In this document: positions 24,524 through 33,658 of the stretch, one piece after another
How the letters are laid out: each line of letters begins with the position of its first letter
Position numbering within the stretch: the first letter of the stretch is position 1
Assembly (NCBI GenBank): GCA_004134985.1
Contig: REGQ01000016.1
Location: 1 to 64,000, forward strand
Direction: 5' to 3'
DNA: 64,000 bases
Source: Paenibacillaceae bacterium
Lineage (GTDB): Bacteria; Bacillota; Bacilli; Paenibacillales; Paenibacillaceae
Program-made: the position numbers and the translations under genes
The notes under the pieces: model-generated
What the model saw: the letters and a program-made list of their open reading frames with translations, nothing else
Database searches by the model: none
Told to the model about the DNA's origin: nothing

Positions 24524-26086
24524 TTATAGTTTATTGCTAAACGATATATTTGCTGTTAACGTTTTTCCAATTGTCGTCCAGTTTACATAAGCGCCTAAAA
24601 TTTTATTTACGATGGAAACCGGAATTAACGTCTGGCTATCTATTAATTTCGGGATGTCTTTATTGTAAACAAGCTTTCCATTAACGGAATACACATCCGA
24701 GCCAACTTGGGCATGTATTGTTTTTGCACCGAATTGGACCTGTGCGGTACGTGTCTTTGCATTCCATTCCACCGTTCCGCCCAACAGCTCCGTAATCGTT
24801 CGAAGCGGCACATAAAACTCATCATTATGAACGATAGGCTTGATTGTTGTTCCCCCTATTCCCCCTACATTAATTACTGCGTCAACTTCTTCAAGAAAGT
24901 CAGTCTTGCGGATTAATCCGTGAACGCCCTTAGTGCGATCCACAACCTGAGATACTTCATAATCCGTAGCGGCGGACAGATAAGCGTAAGCGACAGCCCG
25001 GTCCATATTCAGCTTATCGGATAGAAATTGAATCGATTCTCTTACCGATTCTTTCATCGCTTCATCCAAGTCGGGATCGAGTCCAATCGGGATCCAGTAT
25101 TGCTCTGTCTCAGCAAAGGGTTGTTTGAAATCACCGCTGTGTGGAAGGGAAGGATCGCCCTTTTTCAATACCGTTAACCGGACTGTGCCTCTCAAGGAAG
25201 CTTCCAATGCGGTTAATGCAACCTCGCCATCGCCTTGCGCGAAGTGAGGATCACCTGCAAAAAACAAACCGCCCTTTACCTGGATAGGATAGTAAACGGT
25301 TGAGCCGACGCCTAACTCATTAATATCGAGGTTTCCTCCGGTTTCAATAGGGGGAATTGAGCTGACAACCTCACTTGTATTTGGTGCAACTCCCATAACG
25401 CCTAGAAATGGATTAATAGGGAAACGCACATTATTGCCTGCTTTTGTGGACAAAACACCATACCAATTGCCGTTGATTTCCTCAATCGGCGTGAAGATAG
25501 ACACATTATTGTACAACTCCGGTTTGTCAGCGCCGGCCCCCGCTTGTGGGCCTTTATTCTCTGGGAACTCATCGGGGAGAGCGCCTTTGCCGTGTCGGTT
25601 GGAAATGACCCCATACGGCACACGGGTTTGCAGCGAAAGTACTTCTACTTTAAGGACATCGCCCGGTTCTGCGCCTTCAATTGCGACAGGTCCTGTAATG
25701 ATATGCGGTCCGTCCTTCACAAAGTCATGCTTGATGGAGGAGGCTGCAATAGCTTTCGCATCATCCAATACATCTTTCGGTGCAATGCCGTATTTTCCGA
25801 AATAGGCAACGGGATTTCTTCCTTGATCCTCCACTAAACCCTCATGTGATACGGTGTCGAATGTTACAGCGCTTCCTGACGACACTGTCAAAATTGGCGT
25901 GCTTTCCCGGTTGGGCAGCGATCCCCAACGAATGTTTTCAAGTGAAGAAGTGACATAATAGTCCCCTTCTACTTTGTCGATAACGGTTGGCTGCAGCGGC
26001 ATGCTGAAACTTTGTGCGGGCAACGCCAACATACCAATAATCCCTGCCGCAATACCTATTTTTCGAATAGATTGATGAGTAAACAT
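24524..26086 (-). CDS. exported acetamidase/formamidase with stalk domain
   Basis: A 520-residue protein with a signal peptide (residues 1-28, IAAGIIGMLALPAQSFS). Residues about 35-385 are an FmdA/AmdA-type amidase: GPVAIEGAEPGDVLKVEVL, FPINPFLGVMGVAP, GGLFFAGDPHFAQGDGEV, EQYWIPIGLDPDLDEAM. A copper-amine-oxidase-N-like stalk domain follows (about 405-515, FYVPLRTITELLGGTVEWNA, QTLIPVSIVNKILGAYVNW). The amidase releases ammonia and a carboxylate from short amides. Most relatives are cytoplasmic and lack the stalk, so surface display is unusual. GAGGGGGATTTAC precedes the ATG. Confidence 0.85.
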   Translation of the reverse strand: MFTHQSIRKIGIAAGIIGMLALPAQSFSMPLQPTVIDKVEGDYYVTSSLENIRWGSLPNRESTPILTVSSGSAVTFDTVSHEGLVEDQGRNPVAYFGKYGIAPKDVLDDAKAIAASSIKHDFVKDGPHIITGPVAIEGAEPGDVLKVEVLSLQTRVPYGVISNRHGKGALPDEFPENKGPQAGAGADKPELYNNVSIFTPIEEINGNWYGVLSTKAGNNVRFPINPFLGVMGVAPNTSEVVSSIPPIETGGNLDINELGVGSTVYYPIQVKGGLFFAGDPHFAQGDGEVALTALEASLRGTVRLTVLKKGDPSLPHSGDFKQPFAETEQYWIPIGLDPDLDEAMKESVRESIQFLSDKLNMDRAVAYAYLSAATDYEVSQVVDRTKGVHGLIRKTDFLEEVDAVINVGGIGGTTIKPIVHNDEFYVPLRTITELLGGTVEWNAKTRTAQVQFGAKTIHAQVGSDVYSVNGKLVYNKDIPKLIDSQTLIPVSIVNKILGAYVNWTTIGKTLTANISFSNKL

Positions 26087-26271
26087 GTAAATCCCCCTCT
26101 ATTGCGTTATGTAATATAACATTAAATATACTTTATCACAGCTTTTTCTTTCTATCAAGATTGTTTGTGTTATATATAGTAACATTTAAGTGACAAAAAG
26201 AATGGGGGATGAGAGTTTTTCATAGAAAGGGAAAACATGGCTAGCGGTAGAATTAAGAAGAATGGAATGTT

Positions 26272-26534
26272 AGTGAAGCTATTCATGTCTATACAGATAA
26301 AGTGGAATTTCAGACGATGATTGGCAGGAACACGGAAGGCACTTATGTAGAAGAGGAAAATATCATTAAAGTATACACCCCTGCTAATTTAGATGTTCCT
26401 GAGGTGCGGGAAGAGTATACGATCAAATCGTTCATGAGTTTGTTCACGCGATTATTCAACAGATTACGCCAGGCATCGGTCGTGTGAAATTACTTGATGC
26501 GTGGGGCTGGAGAGAAGTAGAGGGGGAATCCTGA
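26272..26534 (+). pseudogene. frameshifted HEXXH-motif protein
   Basis: One frame reads VSEAIHVYTDKVEFQTM, continuing to VREEYTIKS near 26433. After a frame shift the next frame continues IVHEFVHAIIQQITPGIGR and VKLLDAWGWREVEGES to a stop at 26534. HEFVH is a zinc-peptidase-type HExxH motif. Neither part has a good start. The remnant lacks most of a usual protease domain and is likely dead unless the shift is a sequencing error. Confidence 0.5.
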
Positions 26535-26587
26535 TTATAGCAGGAAAGGCTCGACTTCGGCGAGTAACTGGCGGTTCAGGCTACTGG

Positions 26588-26619
26588 TTGCCGTCAACCC
26601 CGCGGCAATTGCTTTTTTT
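26588..26619 (+). terminator. intrinsic terminator
   Basis: TTGCCG pairs with CGGCAA over a nine-base loop, then TTGC and seven T. Confidence 0.6.
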
Positions 26620-26716
26620 AATTCCGTGTAAATCAATAAGAAAAATAGTAGATTTTTAAATTTAAACATGCTATGATGATTTTGTAATTAAAAATACAAT
26701 TGAATCAAGGAGATAT

Positions 26717-27577
26717 ATGGCTGCTAAAAAGAATCCGACATTGGTCGTTTCCATTCGGCTGGATGAATTGGCACTCAAGGCCGTTGATCTGCTGGTTGAA
26801 GCGGGATTGGAAAGCAATCGTTCCCGTGCTGCGTCCCTTTTTGTCCAGCTTGGCATTCAAGCATCGGAAGAGCTGCTCACCAAAGCCAGTGAATTGGTCA
26901 ATAATGTGCAGCAACTGCGGGGTGAGCTATTAAGTGCGGTTAAGATGAACAACTTGGAGAAAGTATCCGATTTGCTGAGTCGGGACGCCTCACTGGTGAA
27001 CATGCGCAGCGATAAAGGAGAGACGCCGCTGCTGGTTGCGATTTATTTGCGGGCTAATGAGATGAAGGCATTGCTGTTGGAACGAGGCGCGCAGCTCGAT
27101 ATCTATGAAGCGTCGGCGCTTGGCGATTCGCGCCGTGTGCAGACGCTGCTGCAGAAGTCGCCTGAGCTGGCAAATGCCTATAACACCGACGGCTTCCTTG
27201 CTCTAAATCTGGCTTCTCATTTCGGTCATGAGGAGACGGTGCAACTGCTGCTGGATAGCGGTGTGAATGTGAATGGACGGACAAAAGACGGCAATCTGGA
27301 CAATATGGCGCTTCATGCGTCGGTGCTCGGCAACTATGTACATATCGCCAAGCTGCTGCTGGAATACGGCGCAGATATTAACGGTCGATGTAAAGGACAG
27401 CTCAGAGCGGATTTTACCCCGCTGCATGTCGCCGCTTTTTTTGGGAGAGATGCGATGATCGAGCTATTTTTGCAGTATGGGGTGGATCGCACCGCTGTGA
27501 ACGCCGACGGGGATACCGCGTATGCCTTGGCACAGCGCAAAGGGTTTACAAGCGCAGCGGCTCTCTTGGGCAGTTAG
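26717..27577 (+). CDS. RHH-ankyrin fusion protein
   Basis: A 286-residue protein; CAAGGAGATAT precedes the ATG. Residues 1-50 resemble a ribbon-helix-helix DNA-binding or dimerisation unit (LVVSIRLDELALKAVDLLVE, SNRSRAASLFVQLGIQ). A helical linker leads to about five ankyrin repeats from residue 80 (KGETPLLVAIYLRANEMKAL, DGFLALNLASHFGHEETVQL, FTPLHVAAFFGRDAMIELFL). Ankyrin repeats bind proteins; the RHH start suggests either DNA binding or antitoxin-like dimerisation. It stands alone with its own terminator upstream. Function unknown. Confidence 0.75.
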   Translation: MAAKKNPTLVVSIRLDELALKAVDLLVEAGLESNRSRAASLFVQLGIQASEELLTKASELVNNVQQLRGELLSAVKMNNLEKVSDLLSRDASLVNMRSDKGETPLLVAIYLRANEMKALLLERGAQLDIYEASALGDSRRVQTLLQKSPELANAYNTDGFLALNLASHFGHEETVQLLLDSGVNVNGRTKDGNLDNMALHASVLGNYVHIAKLLLEYGADINGRCKGQLRADFTPLHVAAFFGRDAMIELFLQYGVDRTAVNADGDTAYALAQRKGFTSAAALLGS

Positions 27578-27746
27578 CAGAATCGAGTACAATTTATAGA
27601 AGTTACACTAGAGGAGTACTCTAGGGGATGAATCATTGTGACTGTATATTTTTTTATTTTAAAACCAAGTTAATCAATGTGATTTATAAGTTATGATCAA
27701 ACACGACGGTTATCCGTTGAAACATGATGACGAGGAGATGAAGGCA

Positions 27747-29120
27747 ATGAGTCAACAATCAACTTCCAAACGCCAGCTGCATCTGGGGCTGTTCTTATTT
27801 TCTACCGGTTATCATCCTGCGGGGTGGCGGTTGCCTGAAGCGGTAACGGATGGCGCATTTGACAACAGCTTTTTGAAGCGGGTTGTACAGAAACTGGAGC
27901 AGGCCAAGTTCGACTTTTTCTTCCTGGGCGATGCATTGGCTTCCAGCAGCGATATGCAGCATCAGTTCCCTTCGCAAATGGTTCGTCTGGAGCCGTTCAC
28001 AATGCTTGCCTACCTGGCAGCAGCTTCCGAACAGATCGGATTGATTGTAACGATAAATTCAACCTACACGGAGCCTTATCACGTCGCACGGATGACTGCC
28101 TCGCTCGATCATATCAGTCAGGGAAGGCTGGCCCTGAATGTCGTGACAGGCGCAGACGCCAGAGCCGCCCATAACTTCAGTCGGGAGAAACACTGGGACA
28201 ACGCCAAGCGCTACGATTATGCGGAGGAGTTTGTCGGCATTGTCAAGCGGCTGTGGGATACATGGGAAGATGATGCATTTGTCCGTGACAAATCATCCGG
28301 CGTATTCGTAGACGGGGAGAAGGTGCATCGTCTCGATCATAAAGGGAACCAGTTCTCGATTGCAGGACCGCTCAATGTTGCCCGCCCGCCGCAAGGACAG
28401 ATTCCATTGCTGACAGCAGGAACGTCCGAGCGCAGCCGTGAGTTGGGAGCTGCGCATTCCAGCGCAATTTTTACCGGGGATATTTTGTTCGAGGATGCCA
28501 AAGTGTTCTACGCCGACATGAAGAGCCGTCTTGATCGCCATGGACGCAGTCGTGAGGAATTATTCATTTTGCCTGGCTTATCCCCACTCGTAGGCCGAAC
28601 AACCGAAGAAGCGCGAGCCAAATACGAAGAGCTGAACAGCCTGCTCGTGACCAACTATGATGTGTCCGCCTTGTCCCAGCGCGTTGGCATTGATCTGAGC
28701 GGGTATCCGCTTGATGGCCCGCTGCCGGATCTGGCTTTGTCCACAATCCCGGGGGAGCGAGTTCAACAACTGGTACGGCTCACGCAAAACGCGGTAGGGG
28801 TTGAGACGATCACCATTCGCGACCTGTTTCATTACTTTACGGCGACTTCCCGGGGACATCTGCTGCTTGTAGGCGATCCGGTACAGATCGCGGATGAAAT
28901 CGAGCGGTGGTTTGTGAATGAAGCTTCGGATGGCTTTAACATTTGCCCGCCTTATATGACCGAAGCGCTGGATCTGTTTGTAGAACTGGTCGTTCCGATC
29001 TTGCAGGAGCGCGGCCTGTTCCGTACAGCGTATGAAGGCGCAACGTTCCGCGAGCATTTTGGGCTGAGCAAGCCGGATAATATTTTTGCCAGACAGGCGG
29101 CAGCAGCGGCGCAGCAATAA
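27747..29120 (+). CDS. NtaA/SnaA/DszA-family flavin monooxygenase
   Basis: A 457-residue bacterial luciferase-like enzyme. The ATG at 27747 was chosen for GAGGAG nine bases upstream; the frame reaches 27693. Family features are FFFLGDALASSS, a central EPFTMLAYLAAASEQIGLIV, LDHISQGRLALNVVTGAD, WDNAKRYDYAEEFV and PLLTAGTSERSRELGA. Relatives use FMNH2 supplied by a separate reductase to oxidise nitrilotriacetate, dibenzothiophene sulfone or similar compounds. It heads an operon with a sulfonate-type ABC transporter and a sulfurtransferase, so desulfurisation of an organosulfur compound is the likely task. No flavin reductase gene is adjacent. Confidence 0.88.
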   Translation: MSQQSTSKRQLHLGLFLFSTGYHPAGWRLPEAVTDGAFDNSFLKRVVQKLEQAKFDFFFLGDALASSSDMQHQFPSQMVRLEPFTMLAYLAAASEQIGLIVTINSTYTEPYHVARMTASLDHISQGRLALNVVTGADARAAHNFSREKHWDNAKRYDYAEEFVGIVKRLWDTWEDDAFVRDKSSGVFVDGEKVHRLDHKGNQFSIAGPLNVARPPQGQIPLLTAGTSERSRELGAAHSSAIFTGDILFEDAKVFYADMKSRLDRHGRSREELFILPGLSPLVGRTTEEARAKYEELNSLLVTNYDVSALSQRVGIDLSGYPLDGPLPDLALSTIPGERVQQLVRLTQNAVGVETITIRDLFHYFTATSRGHLLLVGDPVQIADEIERWFVNEASDGFNICPPYMTEALDLFVELVVPILQERGLFRTAYEGATFREHFGLSKPDNIFARQAAAAAQQ

Positions 29121-29164
29121 CAATTAGGGTGCCTCTTGATGAGCAGACCACTGGAGGGGGATAC

Positions 29165-29944
29165 ATGAAAAAAGGAAAAACGCGCTGGTTCAGTGGCGTT
29201 CGGATCGGCCAACTGGCGGTGCTGCTGCTCGCTCTGGGGGCAATGGAGTTTATCGTCAGGCAAGGAATTGTCGGCAAATTATATTTGTCCGAGCCAACCG
29301 AAGTGCTCCGCCAAGTATGGAGTATCCTGAGCAGCAGAGAAGCATATATGCATATTCGAATTACACTGACTGAGTTTCTGATTGGCTTTTCATTAGCGGC
29401 CGTATTAGGGATTGGTACGGGCATGCTGCTGGTGCTTGTACGTGGCGCGGAGGTGTTCTTCCGACCCTTCCTCTCCGCTCTGATGGCGGTGCCGAAAGTG
29501 ACGATTATTCCGCTTATTATGCTGTGGATCGGCATGGGCATTACCCATAAAGTTGTGGTGGTGTTTCTGTTCTGTTATTTCACCATCGCCTTCAATACGA
29601 TTACGGGCATCAAGCAGACGGCGGACAATCATCTGAAGGTGGCAAAAGTACTCGAAGCAACGCGCGCCCAGACGATCTGGAAAGTCATTCTGCCATCAGC
29701 AGCGCCAACGATCTTTGCAGGGCTCAGGGTATCTGCTGCGACAGGACTTGTCGGCGCCTTGTTTGGCGAAATGATCGCTTCACAGGCCGGTTTGGGCAAT
29801 TTGCTCGTTCAGGCGACTTCGCTGTACGATACGGCGAAAGCTTTCGCAATTATTACCATTGTAACGGTTTTGTCGGTGCTTATTATTTGGCTGATCGATC
29901 TATTGGAGAAAAAAGTCGTGCTGCGCTGGAAAGCCAAGGCATAG
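29165..29944 (+). CDS. ABC transporter permease, sulfonate/nitrate type
   Basis: A 259-residue inner-membrane protein; CTGGAGGGGG precedes the ATG at 29165. It has about six membrane segments and the permease EAA-loop region (VAKVLEATRAQTIWKVILPS, AAPTIFAGLRVSAATGLVGA). It belongs to the SsuC/TauC group of importers for sulfonates, taurine or nitrate. It is flanked by its monooxygenase, substrate-binding and ATPase partners. Confidence 0.9.
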   Translation: MKKGKTRWFSGVRIGQLAVLLLALGAMEFIVRQGIVGKLYLSEPTEVLRQVWSILSSREAYMHIRITLTEFLIGFSLAAVLGIGTGMLLVLVRGAEVFFRPFLSALMAVPKVTIIPLIMLWIGMGITHKVVVVFLFCYFTIAFNTITGIKQTADNHLKVAKVLEATRAQTIWKVILPSAAPTIFAGLRVSAATGLVGALFGEMIASQAGLGNLLVQATSLYDTAKAFAIITIVTVLSVLIIWLIDLLEKKVVLRWKAKA

Positions 29945-30003
29945 CTGCTGCAATGAATTAGCTCACATATTAATCTGCAGGATGGAGAAGGGGAGAGAAG
30001 AAG

Positions 30004-31038
30004 ATGAACAAAAGATATCGATGGGCAGGCACGCTGCTTGCAGGCTTTCTGGCAATGGCGGTTATGGCAGGCTGCGGCTCCAATAGCACGAACGGAACAG
30101 GCACAAACAATGCCGGTACGAAGCCACCGGCCGCTGAACAGAAAGGTGACGAATCATCGACAGATAAGCTGCAAAAGGTTCGCTATAACGCATTTACCGG
30201 TGTCAGCGGATTGGCGGTGCGTTTCGGCGCAGAGAAGGGATTTTTTGAAGAAGAAGGGCTGGATGTTGAGTTTATTACGACTACGAATCCGGTTCCGGGA
30301 CTCAGCAGCGGGGATATCGATGTGGCGGATTTCTCCACAACCTCGGCGATCGTAGCGGCAGGCAAAGGCGCGCCGATCAAAATCGTCTCTTCTTTGTTTC
30401 GGACAAAAGGGGCATTCTATCTGCTGGCAAACCCGGAAATCAACAGCGTTGAGGATTTGAAAGGGAAAAAAGTCGGCGGCGCCGTGTTCGGATCGGGACT
30501 GGACGCGTATGCACAGGTGATTTTAAAAGAGCATGGACTCAGCAAGGATGATGTCACTTATGTTGCGAATGGGGTATTTGATGCGGCATATGCATCCTTT
30601 TCTTCGGGACAAGTGGATGCCACGATTATTCACGAGCCGTTCGTTTCGGTTGCCGAGAAGGCGGGGACAGGCAAACTGCTTGCCAAAGGGTGGGACTATC
30701 TGCCGAACTTCCATACCGGTGTGATCGTTGCCAACAGCAGCTTTATTGATGCCCATCCGGATATCGTGGAGAAGCTGCTTCGTGTGTATTTCAAGTCGCA
30801 GGCTTATGCGAAAGAGCATCTGGACGAATATAAAACATTTTTCGTAGCGAATGCCAAAATTGATGCCGATGTGGTGGATACGATGTTTGAGCGTGAGGAT
30901 GTGCTCTGGGACAACAACCCGGATGTCGATCTGACAGCTTTGCAAGAGACGCAGCAAACCCAGCTCGACCTTGGCTTTCAGGAAAAAATATATGATGTGG
31001 ACAGCATTCTCGATTTGCGCTTCATTCCAAAGCAATAA
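30004..31038 (+). CDS. sulfonate-type ABC substrate-binding lipoprotein
   Basis: A 344-residue lipoprotein: signal sequence with lipobox MAGC (Cys24), a Ser/Thr/Asn-rich linker, then an SsuA/TauA/NMT1-like binding domain (KVRYNAFTGVSGLAVRFGAE, KGFFEEEGLDVEF, DVADFSTTSAIVAAGKG, ATIIHEPFVSVAEKAGTGKL). It captures the organosulfur substrate outside the membrane for the permease. AGAAGGGGAGAG is upstream. Confidence 0.9.
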   Translation: MNKRYRWAGTLLAGFLAMAVMAGCGSNSTNGTGTNNAGTKPPAAEQKGDESSTDKLQKVRYNAFTGVSGLAVRFGAEKGFFEEEGLDVEFITTTNPVPGLSSGDIDVADFSTTSAIVAAGKGAPIKIVSSLFRTKGAFYLLANPEINSVEDLKGKKVGGAVFGSGLDAYAQVILKEHGLSKDDVTYVANGVFDAAYASFSSGQVDATIIHEPFVSVAEKAGTGKLLAKGWDYLPNFHTGVIVANSSFIDAHPDIVEKLLRVYFKSQAYAKEHLDEYKTFFVANAKIDADVVDTMFEREDVLWDNNPDVDLTALQETQQTQLDLGFQEKIYDVDSILDLRFIPKQ

Positions 31039-31058
31039 TGTGAGGGGAGGGAGGTATC

Positions 31059-31832
31059 ATGCCTGGATTTACAATTGATAATGTATCGATGATCTATGGC
31101 GGCGAAGTGCCGACCGAGAGCTTATCTGATATTAATCTGACGATTGGAGACGGGGAGTTCGTCAGTATTCTGGGACCAAGCGGCTGCGGCAAAAGCACCC
31201 TTCTGGAAATACTCGCCGGGCTGCAGACGCCAACCTCGGGCGAGGTGCAATTCGGTGGCGTCCCGTTCCGCGGGCCCGATAAGCGCAGAGGGGTTGTCTT
31301 CCAGGACCCCTCCCTCTATCCTTGGCGAACCATTGCCCGCAACGTGGAACTTGGTCTGGAAATCAGAGGCGATGACAAGCGCCAGCGACGGGAGACAGTG
31401 AGCCAATATTTGAAGCTGGTCGGGCTTGGCGGGTTTGAGAACAAATATCCGCACCAATTGTCCGGTGGCATGCGTCAGCGAGCTGGACTTGCCAGGGCGT
31501 TAGCCAATCGTCCCGAGGTGCTCTTGATGGATGAGCCGTTCGGCGCGGTCGATCACCTGACCCGGCTGCAACTGCAGGATGATCTGCTGCGGATTTGGCA
31601 GGAGGAGAAGAAAACGGTCGTATTTATTACTCATGATGTGTCCGAGGCAGTCTATTTGGGTGATCGGGTGGTGTTGCTGTCGCCGCGCCCGGGGCGGATA
31701 GCCGCCGAGTTCAAGGTGCCGCAAGCCCGTCCGCGCAAGCGGGAGGATCTGGCGCTGCTCGATATTCAGAACCAGATTTATGCGTCGATTAATCAGGTGA
31801 AGACACAGGATAGTCTGGAGTTTACCATTTAA
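31059..31832 (+). CDS. ABC transporter ATPase, sulfonate/nitrate type
   Basis: A 257-residue SsuB/TauB-type ATPase: Walker A GPSGCGKST, Q-loop VVFQDPSLYPWRT, signature LSGGMRQRAGLARAL, Walker B VLLMDEPFGAVD and switch region FITHDVSEAVYLGDRV. It energises the permease encoded two genes upstream. The gap to the binding-protein gene is 20 bases with GAGGGGAGGGAGG. Confidence 0.93.
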   Translation: MPGFTIDNVSMIYGGEVPTESLSDINLTIGDGEFVSILGPSGCGKSTLLEILAGLQTPTSGEVQFGGVPFRGPDKRRGVVFQDPSLYPWRTIARNVELGLEIRGDDKRQRRETVSQYLKLVGLGGFENKYPHQLSGGMRQRAGLARALANRPEVLLMDEPFGAVDHLTRLQLQDDLLRIWQEEKKTVVFITHDVSEAVYLGDRVVLLSPRPGRIAAEFKVPQARPRKREDLALLDIQNQIYASINQVKTQDSLEFTI

Positions 31833-31868
31833 ATAATGTTTGATATAAGTCCAAGGAGGATGCTACGT

Positions 31869-32711
31869 ATGGCAAATCAAGCAATTGTTTCGGTCTCATG
31901 GTTAAGCGAACGTATTCAGGATGAGAAGGTCGTGGTGCTCGATGTGCGCTTTTCGCCAAAGGATGCCGATTACGGCAAGCAGGCGTATGATCGCGGGCAT
32001 CTGCCCGGCGCTTCATTTGTGAATTTCAAGGCGGATCTGGCGGATAAACCGCAGCAGCATGGCGGCCGCAGTCCACTGCCTTCACCCGAAAAGCTAGCGG
32101 CCTTGTTTGGAGGACTGGGTATCGATCAGGACAGCATCGTCGTTGTATACGAAGATAAGAATGGCCCAGCGGCGACGAGATTGTGGTGGGTTCTAAGTTA
32201 TCTTGGCGTGGAGCAGGTCTATGTGCTGGATGGCGGGTATGCAGCATGGACGGGTGCCGGCTTGCCAGTAACGGCGGAAGCTGACGCCCCGGTACGACGG
32301 GAACTGGTTCCGGCGCCGAAGGGGGATTGGTTGGCTAGTGTTCAGGATGTGCGGCAGGCGATTGCCTCCGGGAGCGCTACGTTGATTGACTCCCGGGACC
32401 GCAAGCAGTTCACGGGAGAGGAAGCGCCGCAGGACCCGGTAGCCGGGCACATTCCGGGAGCGCGGCATTACTTCTGGAAGGATGCGCTGGATGAAGAGGA
32501 GAGCTGGCTGCCGCAGAGTGAACTGGCCGAGCGCTTCGCAGCGCTGCCGAAGCAAGGTGAATACATTGTATACTGTGGATCAGGGATTACGGCTACACCG
32601 AACGTACTTGCTCTGAGGGAAGCGGGTTACACGAACGTCAAGCTGTATGCAGGCAGCTGGAGCGACTGGATTAGCTATGAGGAGAATCCGATTGCGGTTG
32701 GGGAAGAGTAG
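31869..32711 (+). CDS. two-domain sulfurtransferase (rhodanese-like)
   Basis: A 280-residue protein with two rhodanese domains. The ATG at 31869 follows CAAGGAGGATG. The first domain (about 1-135) has HLPGASFVNFKADLAD and lacks a catalytic Cys. The second has the active-site loop CGSGITA with Cys236; the CG(S/T)G pattern is nearer to 3-mercaptopyruvate sulfurtransferases than to thiosulfate enzymes (CRKG). As last gene of the sulfur operon it probably handles sulfane sulfur from the oxidised compound. Fragments of its 3' end (around TGGAGCGACTGGATTAGC) recur at several places in the window. Confidence 0.9.
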   Translation: MANQAIVSVSWLSERIQDEKVVVLDVRFSPKDADYGKQAYDRGHLPGASFVNFKADLADKPQQHGGRSPLPSPEKLAALFGGLGIDQDSIVVVYEDKNGPAATRLWWVLSYLGVEQVYVLDGGYAAWTGAGLPVTAEADAPVRRELVPAPKGDWLASVQDVRQAIASGSATLIDSRDRKQFTGEEAPQDPVAGHIPGARHYFWKDALDEEESWLPQSELAERFAALPKQGEYIVYCGSGITATPNVLALREAGYTNVKLYAGSWSDWISYEENPIAVGEE

Positions 32712-32820
32712 AAGGCTCAAACAGATATACAGGTTGGGATTTGGAGTACATCGCTCATGTGGCGATGTACTCTTTTGCGTTTGCTGGGATGTGTCGAAGT
32801 CAACATGGAGTCAACGCTTG
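32643..32820 (+). repeat. sulfurtransferase-tail repeat, parent copy
   Basis: The last 70 bases of the sulfurtransferase gene plus its terminator and about 45 bases downstream are the intact version of a dispersed repeat. Partial copies in the same orientation lie at 39957-40010, 40053-40183, 45277-45384, 49362-49540 and 57731-57768. Confidence 0.7.
32744..32776 (+). terminator. terminator of the sulfur operon
   Basis: GAGTACATCGC and GCGATGTACTC form a perfect 11-base stem around TCATGTG, followed by TTTT. The same hairpin with the same loop recurs at 49463-49491. Confidence 0.85.
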
Positions 32821-33349
32821 CTCGCTGAAAGTACTTATATGGTGCGATTTTGCCAACGCTTTTTTGGAAGGCGACGGTACAGCCTACAGAACCTTGTAAT
32901 CACACAAAGAAAGGCCGGTAGTTCCCGCTTTGTAGAGCCACTGCCAGCCTTATTTGTATGTGAAGAGCATGTAGAAAGTCTGAAACTGAACCTTGATTTA
33001 AGGGCATAAGTCAACACATGAAGCATAAGGAAAATGAATTCAAAACAAAATCAACATTCGAGGTGTGTTGTAAGAAATAGAGGGGTTGGTGTTATGCTTA
33101 ATCTTTATTACAAGATTAGTTAAATTACGACAAACCCAATTAACGCCATGATCCTATTTCATCATAAAACAAAAAAAGGTAAGATTAAACATGTTAAAAA
33201 GTAGGTGATTTTGTTGTTAATTGGTTTTTGAGATTATGTCAGAAAGGAGCGAACAACTGTTGTAATTATGGCTTACAGAAAACCTTGTTTCATCTACCTC
33301 GGCGAAGCCGACAGGCTATTTATTATAATATCGGAAGGAATTTGAAGCC
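32777..33349. other. 573-bp gap
   Basis: The first part continues the repeat. A hairpin at 32911-32954 (AAGGC-GGTAGT with ACTGCC-GCCTT) may be a terminator. No gene was recognised on either strand; the rest is AT-rich and should contain the promoter of the small exported protein at 33350. Confidence 0.4.
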
Positions 33350-33619
33350 ATGAAAAAAGGGTTAATGTTCTTTATTGCTTCATTATCATTAGTACTGTTT
33401 ACAAAAGAAGCAAATGCTTATAGTTTACTTGGAGGTAAACAAAAATCTACAATTGTTGTTTACAGGATCCATAGTTCTTTAACCTCTGCATATCAATTCA
33501 ATTTTACTAGTGCTGTCTCTGCTTGGAACGCTACCCCTACGAACATTTCAATAAGACAACATGCCAATAATAATGGAGGAGGCAGTGATGACATTGCAGG
33601 TATAAATTACTTATACTAA
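33350..33619 (+). CDS. small exported protein, possibly a truncated zincin
   Basis: An 89-residue product with a clear signal peptide (residues 1-23, MFFIASLSLVLFTKEANA) and GGAAGGAAT upstream. The mature part (STIVVYRIHSSLTSAYQFNF, TSAVSAWNAT, SDDIAGINYLY) resembles the N-terminal third of exported matrixin-like metalloproteases, but it stops before any HExxH motif. It is either a short protein of its own or a gene cut by a nonsense mutation. Eight bases after its stop a new ribosome binding site leads into a gene broken by the transposable element at 33659. Confidence 0.5.
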   Translation: MKKGLMFFIASLSLVLFTKEANAYSLLGGKQKSTIVVYRIHSSLTSAYQFNFTSAVSAWNATPTNISIRQHANNNGGGSDDIAGINYLY

Positions 33620-33649
33620 AAGGAGAGTTTAAAAATCCAAAAAAGTTGC

Positions 33650-33658
33650 TATTATATC
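33650..33658. repeat. target-site duplication, left
   Basis: TATTATATC directly before the element, identical to 34164-34172. Confidence 0.88.

Noticed and set aside
32647-33026. ORFs on both strands after the sulfurtransferase
   Set aside because: They overlap the 3' repeat and hairpins and show no family likeness.
33350-33619. Intact metalloprotease gene
   Set aside because: Only a signal peptide and an N-terminal segment are present and no HExxH motif follows in any frame before the IS derivative.
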